Source of the DNA: Alphaproteobacteria bacterium UBA6324
GTDB taxonomy: Bacteria > Pseudomonadota > Alphaproteobacteria > CAAGCB01 > CAG-977
Assembly (NCBI GenBank): GCA_002439085.1
Contig: DJSW01000011.1
Span: 1-64,000 of the forward strand
Direction: 5' to 3'
DNA: 64,000 nt
The stretch's first letter is position 1. The number at the start of each line of letters is the position of its first letter. Below are positions 59,786 to 64,000 of this stretch, piece by piece. Below the pieces are notes generated by a model, which did no database searches, was not told where the DNA came from, and saw only the letters and a list, made by a program, of their open reading frames with translations. The position numbers were made by a program, and so were the translations under genes.

Positions 59786-60514
59786 GTGTCCGGGCCGATA
59801 GAACAATTTGAAATCAAACCCGTTGTCAAACTGCCGAAGATTAACGGAATCGACCTATCGTTCACGAATTCGTCGCTGTTCATGGCTTTGGGCGTTGTCG
59901 CCTGCGCGGCTTTTTTCTGGATCGCGATGCGCAAACGCAGCCTGATCCCGACCAAACTGCAATCGGTGGCGGAAATCATTTACGAACTGGTCACGGGCAT
60001 GGTCAACGAAATGGTCGGGGCGGAGGGACGCAAATTCATTCCGTTCATTTTCACCCTGTTCATGTTCGTCGTTTCGGGCAACCTGCTGGGACTGCTGCCA
60101 TACAGCTTTACTTACACCAGCCATTTTGCGGCGGTCGGATCGCTGTCCGTTTTCGCAATTCTGGTCACGGTCGTCGCCGGATTGAAAAAACGCGGACTGA
60201 ACTGGTTCACAAACTTTTTTCCGAAAGGAACGCCGGTCGCGATCGCGCCGATTCTGGTTCCGATCGAAATCATATCGTTTTGTTCCAAACCGTTCAGCCT
60301 GACGGTGCGTCTGACCGTGAACATGATGGTCGGCCACATCATGCTGAAAGTGATCGCCGGTTTCATTTACAGCTTAAGTTTTTGGGGCGGATGGTTGCCG
60401 CTGACGTTCATATCCCTGTTGACGGTTTTTGAAATGGGGATTGCGGTTTTGCAGGCGTATATTTATACTATCCTGACCTGTGTTTATCTGAGTGATGCGC
60501 TACACGCGCATTGA
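59786..60514 (+). CDS. atpB: ATP synthase F0 subunit a
   Basis: A 242-residue membrane protein from GTG 59786 with the essential Arg in FSLTVRLTVNMMVGHIML and the C-terminal GIAVLQAYIYTILTCVYLSDALH. Forms the proton half-channels against the c ring. Order atpI-atpB-atpE-b'-b is typical for alphaproteobacteria. Confidence 0.97.
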   Translation: MSGPIEQFEIKPVVKLPKINGIDLSFTNSSLFMALGVVACAAFFWIAMRKRSLIPTKLQSVAEIIYELVTGMVNEMVGAEGRKFIPFIFTLFMFVVSGNLLGLLPYSFTYTSHFAAVGSLSVFAILVTVVAGLKKRGLNWFTNFFPKGTPVAIAPILVPIEIISFCSKPFSLTVRLTVNMMVGHIMLKVIAGFIYSLSFWGGWLPLTFISLLTVFEMGIAVLQAYIYTILTCVYLSDALHAH

Positions 60515-60552
60515 CTTGTTGTTTTGTAGTGCTTTTTAGGAAGGAAAAAAAC

Positions 60553-60798
60553 ATGGAAGCCGAATATGCAAAATACATTGCGGACGCCGCGAAATTCTTT
60601 GCCGCCGCGCTGTGCGCCCTGAGCATGAAGACCGCCGCCGAAGGCGTGTCCAAAATTTGGATCACGATGATCGACACGGTCGGCCGCAACCCGACGGTGA
60701 AAAACGACGTCAACGCGTTCGGTCTGATCGGTTTCGCCGCGACCGAAGCGATCGCGCTGTACGCGCTGGTCATCGCGTTGATCATGTTGTTCCTGTAA
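60553..60798 (+). CDS. atpE: ATP synthase F0 subunit c (glycine-poor helix 1)
   Basis: An 81-residue hairpin. The polar loop (TVGRNP) and proton site Glu (FAATEAIALYALV) are canonical. In helix 1, however, the usual GxGxGxG-type motif is replaced: aligned to the Rhodospirillum c subunit, most Gly become Ala, Ser or Thr and one hydrophobic position becomes Glu (LSMKTAAEGVSKIW). The N-terminus is about seven residues longer. The family uses these Gly for tight c-c packing. Confidence 0.95.
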   Translation: MEAEYAKYIADAAKFFAAALCALSMKTAAEGVSKIWITMIDTVGRNPTVKNDVNAFGLIGFAATEAIALYALVIALIMLFL

Positions 60799-60819
60799 TC
60801 CTCCGAAGGATCGACCGGA

Positions 60820-61314
60820 ATGTTGCCGCAACTTGACCCGACATGGTACGCATCCCAAAGTTTTTGGATGCTGGTAACGTTTTGCGCCATGTTTTTGACG
60901 GTATGGCGTTTGGTCATGCCGGCGATGCGCGCGACGGTTGACGTCCGCCGGTCGAAAATCGAAGAAGACATCAAACAAACGGAAATCCTGAAAACCGAAG
61001 CCGCCCGCCTGCTCAAGGAATTGGACGCGGCGCGCGCTTCGGTTCGGGAAAACACCGCGCGGCTGATGGCGCAAGCGCAGGAACAGGCGCAGGCGCAAAC
61101 CGCGCAGTCCGAATCCGAATTCACCGCACGTCTGAATGAACACATCGTGCAAAAGGAACAGGCGCTGAAACAGGCGCGCGAATCCGCCTTGCGCGAAGTC
61201 GCGGCGATTTCCGGCGAACTGGCGGACGCGATCGTCCGGAAAATCGGCGGCATCACGGTTCCAGCCGACGAAATCCGGCGGGAAACCGCTTCGGTGATGG
61301 AGAAAAGCGCATGA
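60820..61314 (+). CDS. atpF2: ATP synthase F0 subunit b'
   Basis: A 164-residue protein: N-terminal TM (YASQSFWMLVTFCAMFLTVW) and a long coiled coil (KIEEDIKQTEILKTEAARLL). The split b'/b pair is typical of alphaproteobacteria and cyanobacteria. The start of b overlaps its end by 4 nt. Confidence 0.93.
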   Translation: MLPQLDPTWYASQSFWMLVTFCAMFLTVWRLVMPAMRATVDVRRSKIEEDIKQTEILKTEAARLLKELDAARASVRENTARLMAQAQEQAQAQTAQSESEFTARLNEHIVQKEQALKQARESALREVAAISGELADAIVRKIGGITVPADEIRRETASVMEKSA

Positions 61315-61862
61315 TCATTTCCGCCGCGTTGGCATCGACGACAACGGCGCACCCCGCCGAACACAGCCTGTTTCAAGACCCCACGTTCTGGGTGGGCGTC
61401 GCGTTTTGCATCACGGTTTTCGCGCTGGTCAAACTGGCCGGCAAAGCCGTTTCGGCCATGCTTCAATCGCGCGCCGACAAAATCGCGAAACAACTGAACG
61501 AAGCAGCCGATTTGCACAAACAGGCGCAAAAACTGCTGGATGATTACAAAACACAGCAGTCCGGCGCGGAACAAACCGCCCGCAACGCGCTGGCGCAGGC
61601 CGAAGAAAACGCTAAAAAATTCAAAGAAACCCTCTTAAGCGACTTTGAAAACAAACTGAAAAACCGCGAAACCGCCGCGGAACAACGCTTGGATCGCGCC
61701 GCGCGCGAAGCGACGGACGAAATCCGCGCTCTGGCGGCCGACGTGGCGATGAAAACGGTTGAAAAGCTTTTGACGGAAAAACTAACCGGCGAAGCGGGAC
61801 AGAAACTGATCGACGACGCCATTGATTCCCTGCCGGAACTGTTCAAAGACCGCGTCGCCTGA
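61311..61862 (+). CDS. atpF: ATP synthase F0 subunit b
   Basis: A 183-residue protein: one TM near residues 28-50 (FWVGVAFCITVFALVKLAG) then a charged coiled coil (KIAKQLNEAADLHKQAQKLL) to the C-terminus (DDAIDSLPELFKDRVA). Peripheral stalk connecting to F1, whose genes are not in the window. Last gene of this F0 operon. Confidence 0.95.
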   Translation: MIISAALASTTTAHPAEHSLFQDPTFWVGVAFCITVFALVKLAGKAVSAMLQSRADKIAKQLNEAADLHKQAQKLLDDYKTQQSGAEQTARNALAQAEENAKKFKETLLSDFENKLKNRETAAEQRLDRAAREATDEIRALAADVAMKTVEKLLTEKLTGEAGQKLIDDAIDSLPELFKDRVA

Positions 61863-61977
61863 CCGCTCCCGCCCCCCCAAAAAAAACACTTTGCAACACG
61901 CCGCCTTTCACGGCGCGCATTGACAATCCGTCTCTTTTGACGGATACTTTTTCCGGTATCGCGGAAAGGGAACGGAT

Positions 61978-62130
61978 ATGCCCGACTCATTGTATGAACA
62001 ATTTTTCGCCGTCGGTTCGGTCAAAAGCCTGCTGACCGGACGCGCCGTCCCCGCGCCCCCGCCGCCGCGGGAAAACACGGACGCGGCAACGGTTGCGGAT
62101 CAATCCCGCCCGTCCGGCCAAGGGAAATAA
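61978..62130 (+). CDS. 50-residue hypothetical protein
   Basis: ATG 61978 after GGAAAGGGA. Short helical start (MPDSLYEQFFAVGSVKSLLT), then Pro-rich (APPPPRENT) and polar end. It lies 115 nt after atpF and is convergent with the TolC-like gene. No family was recognised. Confidence 0.55.
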   Translation: MPDSLYEQFFAVGSVKSLLTGRAVPAPPPPRENTDAATVADQSRPSGQGK

Positions 62131-62137
62131 TCGGATT

Positions 62138-64000
62138 TCACCTGCCGACGATCAAACAGGATTTCAATTCTGCCGCCAATCGCGCGCACACTTCTTTCAA
62201 TCGGACTTCCGTATCGGCGACGAACGTTCTGAACCGCTTTGTTCCGTTGACATTAACTTCCCTGTAAATCGGGGAATAGGCGGACAAACCGGAATCCATA
62301 GCGGCCAATTCGCGCCAATACGCCCGCGCACCGCTCAATTTTTCAAACGAAGACAGCTGCAACAGCTTGAACCCCGCTTCGGCGGCAGGACGCGCGACCG
62401 GAACAACGGGCGCGACAACTGCGGCTTCTCTTTCTTTTGCCTTTTCCGTCCCTTTGTTCAAAACAACCGGATTGTTGACGGCACGATTGGTCAAAGACGA
62501 CGTTCCGGTCTTGCCGACGCGGCGCAATCCCGTCCATTCCAACAACTTGGCGCGCTGATCCGGCCGCAATACCGTCAAATGCGGCTTGTCCGACGGCGGC
62601 CGGTCATAAGACACATCCTTAAACCCGCGCGGCGCGTTGCGCGACAGGTTGTCCTGCAACGTTTCCGCGATCGCGAAAATACCGGCCTTCGCGGGGAAAC
62701 GCGGCAAAGGATCCACCCCCAGCGCGACGAACAAAGCACTTTCCGATCCTTTGTAATCGGCATAGGCGAAATCGCGTTTCAAATGCGCGACCAACCGTTC
62801 GACGGCGACGATCAGCGTTTCGCGCCGCTGTTTTCCGGTCTGGTTTTTGTCCTCAAACGACTTTTGCCACAACCCGTCGTTAACCTTGTCCAGTGAATCG
62901 GCGATTTCAAACGCCTCGGCGTTCTGCCGCAACTGTAAATAGGCGATGTTGACCTGCGACATGACGGCCATCGTCATCGCCAAACGGCGCATATGCTCCA
63001 ATTCCTCTTTGGATTTGGCGACCTTGATCGCCTGCGGACGGGAAAACAGGTTCATCAGGTTCCACGTCACCCCGATGCCGGCGTCCGCCCAGTTTTTGTT
63101 TTTCAGGTAGGAATTGGAATTATAGTTGACTCCCGCGCTGAATTCGATTCCGGGGAACAGGCGCAAAATTTCCTTTTTTGCCTCTGCCGCTGCAATGCGG
63201 GCTTCATAGTCGTTGATCCGCAATTCCGGCCGGTTGACCAAAGCGAACTGCTCCAAATCAATCTGCCCCAAATCCTTGACGATGTGCGGCTTGTCCATAT
63301 CGACAGGAATGTCCAGCGAAAAATCAGTGCTGGGCGGCAAATTCATCAACGCCGCCAACTGCGCCTTGGCCGTCAAAATGTCGTTGCGCATTTCGGACAA
63401 ACTTTGCAAAGCGTTCAACAGCTTTTTCTGCTCTTTCAGCTGATCGGCCGTTTTTTCGGCGGGATCGCCGACATTGACGCGCACCAACTCGTCGCGCACG
63501 GCGCCGATCAACACGGCCAGATCCTGCGAAACGCGCTGCGCCGCGGCGGCTTTCCAGAAAACCGTGCGCACCTCATGAACGATCTGCTGGATCGACTTGC
63601 GGCGGATCTCCTCGCTGACATAGCGGCGGTCGGACGCCTGCTTGGCGCTGACATAGCTGATGCCGAAATCCAACACATTGTAAACGATCTGCAAATTCGC
63701 GCCGCGGACGGTCTTGTCTTCAATATAAGAGCTTTCCAACGTCTGCGATCCGTCGGCCGCGGATTTCGCCGAAACGGCCAACCGGTTGGAACGCGCGGAA
63801 AACCCGCCGCCGGCCGCCAGCTGCGGCAACATATCCATTCCCGCGGCATCCGCCACGCCATAAGCGACGGCCTGCTCCATCAACGCGACTTTCTGATCCG
63901 AATTGTACTTGACGGCGCGGGCGATGGCCTCGTACAGCGACACCGGCTTGACGATCTCCTCCTGCCCGCCCAGCAAAGCGGCTTTGTCCACGGCGGCGCG
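62138..64000 (-). CDS. TolC-like outer-membrane channel with SPOR-like C-terminus, partial
   Basis: At least 617 residues; the frame stays open to the window edge, so the N-terminus and any signal peptide are missing. TolC-type features: SLYEAIARAVKYNSDQKVAL, LQIVYNVLDFGISYVSAKQA, NRPELRINDYEARIAAAEAK and a long helical hairpin (LTMAVMSQVNIAYLQLRQNA). After a variable linker, the last 90 residues (GFKLLQLSSFEKLSGARAYW ... GTKRFRTFVADTEVRLKEVC) look like a SPOR domain. Likely an export channel attached to septal peptidoglycan. Confidence 0.82.
   Translation of the reverse strand, partial: RAAVDKAALLGGQEEIVKPVSLYEAIARAVKYNSDQKVALMEQAVAYGVADAAGMDMLPQLAAGGGFSARSNRLAVSAKSAADGSQTLESSYIEDKTVRGANLQIVYNVLDFGISYVSAKQASDRRYVSEEIRRKSIQQIVHEVRTVFWKAAAAQRVSQDLAVLIGAVRDELVRVNVGDPAEKTADQLKEQKKLLNALQSLSEMRNDILTAKAQLAALMNLPPSTDFSLDIPVDMDKPHIVKDLGQIDLEQFALVNRPELRINDYEARIAAAEAKKEILRLFPGIEFSAGVNYNSNSYLKNKNWADAGIGVTWNLMNLFSRPQAIKVAKSKEELEHMRRLAMTMAVMSQVNIAYLQLRQNAEAFEIADSLDKVNDGLWQKSFEDKNQTGKQRRETLIVAVERLVAHLKRDFAYADYKGSESALFVALGVDPLPRFPAKAGIFAIAETLQDNLSRNAPRGFKDVSYDRPPSDKPHLTVLRPDQRAKLLEWTGLRRVGKTGTSSLTNRAVNNPVVLNKGTEKAKEREAAVVAPVVPVARPAAEAGFKLLQLSSFEKLSGARAYWRELAAMDSGLSAYSPIYREVNVNGTKRFRTFVADTEVRLKEVCARLAAELKSCLIVGR

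Overview
The window looks like an alphaproteobacterial chromosome, probably from an uncultured, host-associated lineage (inference). The evidence is the split F0 operon (atpI-atpB-atpE-b'-b), the SRP RNA-dnaX-ybaB-recR block, a fabD-fabG-acpP-fabF-mltG run and an MltG/CNNM/DsbD-type envelope gene set. It holds one tRNA gene, no rRNA and no CRISPR array.

Region 1 (1 to about 27.33 kb) is an active-looking podovirus-type prophage that continues past the left edge. Its late genes run leftward: terminase subunits, HD protein, portal, Bbp19-like protein, scaffold, capsid, tail adaptor, tail nozzle and internal (ejection) proteins. Upstream of these are an iteron-rich putative origin (15.29-15.52 kb), a helicase and a Toprim primase. 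A divergent Cro/CI-like switch at 19.0-20.0 kb uses GTAC-N5-GTAC operators, which also occur in front of the excisionase/integrase operon. Accessory genes include a Panacea-type (SocA-like) antitoxin with a partner, a Phd/RelE pair, an A/T-rich two-gene module (soluble protein plus 4-TM protein) and three candidate small hydrophobic peptides. Between the integrase and the tRNA-Lys is an antirepressor region with two families of duplicated structured leader RNAs that resemble the C4 antirepressor-control RNAs of P1/P4-type phages. The 3' end of tRNA-Lys(CUU) faces the prophage, so the attachment site is probably there. The prophage is almost free of GGCC (about six sites by eye), while the chromosome and the second phage cassette are rich in it.

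Region 2 (27.4-47.7 kb) is chromosome: a UbiA-family phosphoribosyltransferase-like gene, hisH-hisF, a YgjV-like and a CNNM/CBS membrane protein, mltG, the fatty-acid block, ffs-dnaX-ybaB-recR, a murD2-murL pair (a MurI-independent D-glutamate route), Sel1-repeat proteins and a DsbD/ScsB-like reductase.

Region 3 (47.7-55.7 kb) is a compact, apparently intact second podoviral cassette: portal, Bbp19-like, scaffold, capsid, tail adaptor, tail nozzle, one small internal protein, holin, lysozyme and nested spanins. It has its own promoter and leader terminator, but no terminase, large ejection proteins, fibre, integrase, replication or repressor genes. Its GGCC content matches the host. It is the best candidate here for a domesticated particle-forming or gene-transfer-like system.

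Region 4 (55.7-64 kb) is chromosome again: a HExxH metallopeptidase, tgt, a DUF721 protein, a DsbA-like protein, the F0 ATP synthase operon (with an unusual c subunit) and a TolC-like protein with a C-terminal SPOR-like segment, cut by the right edge.
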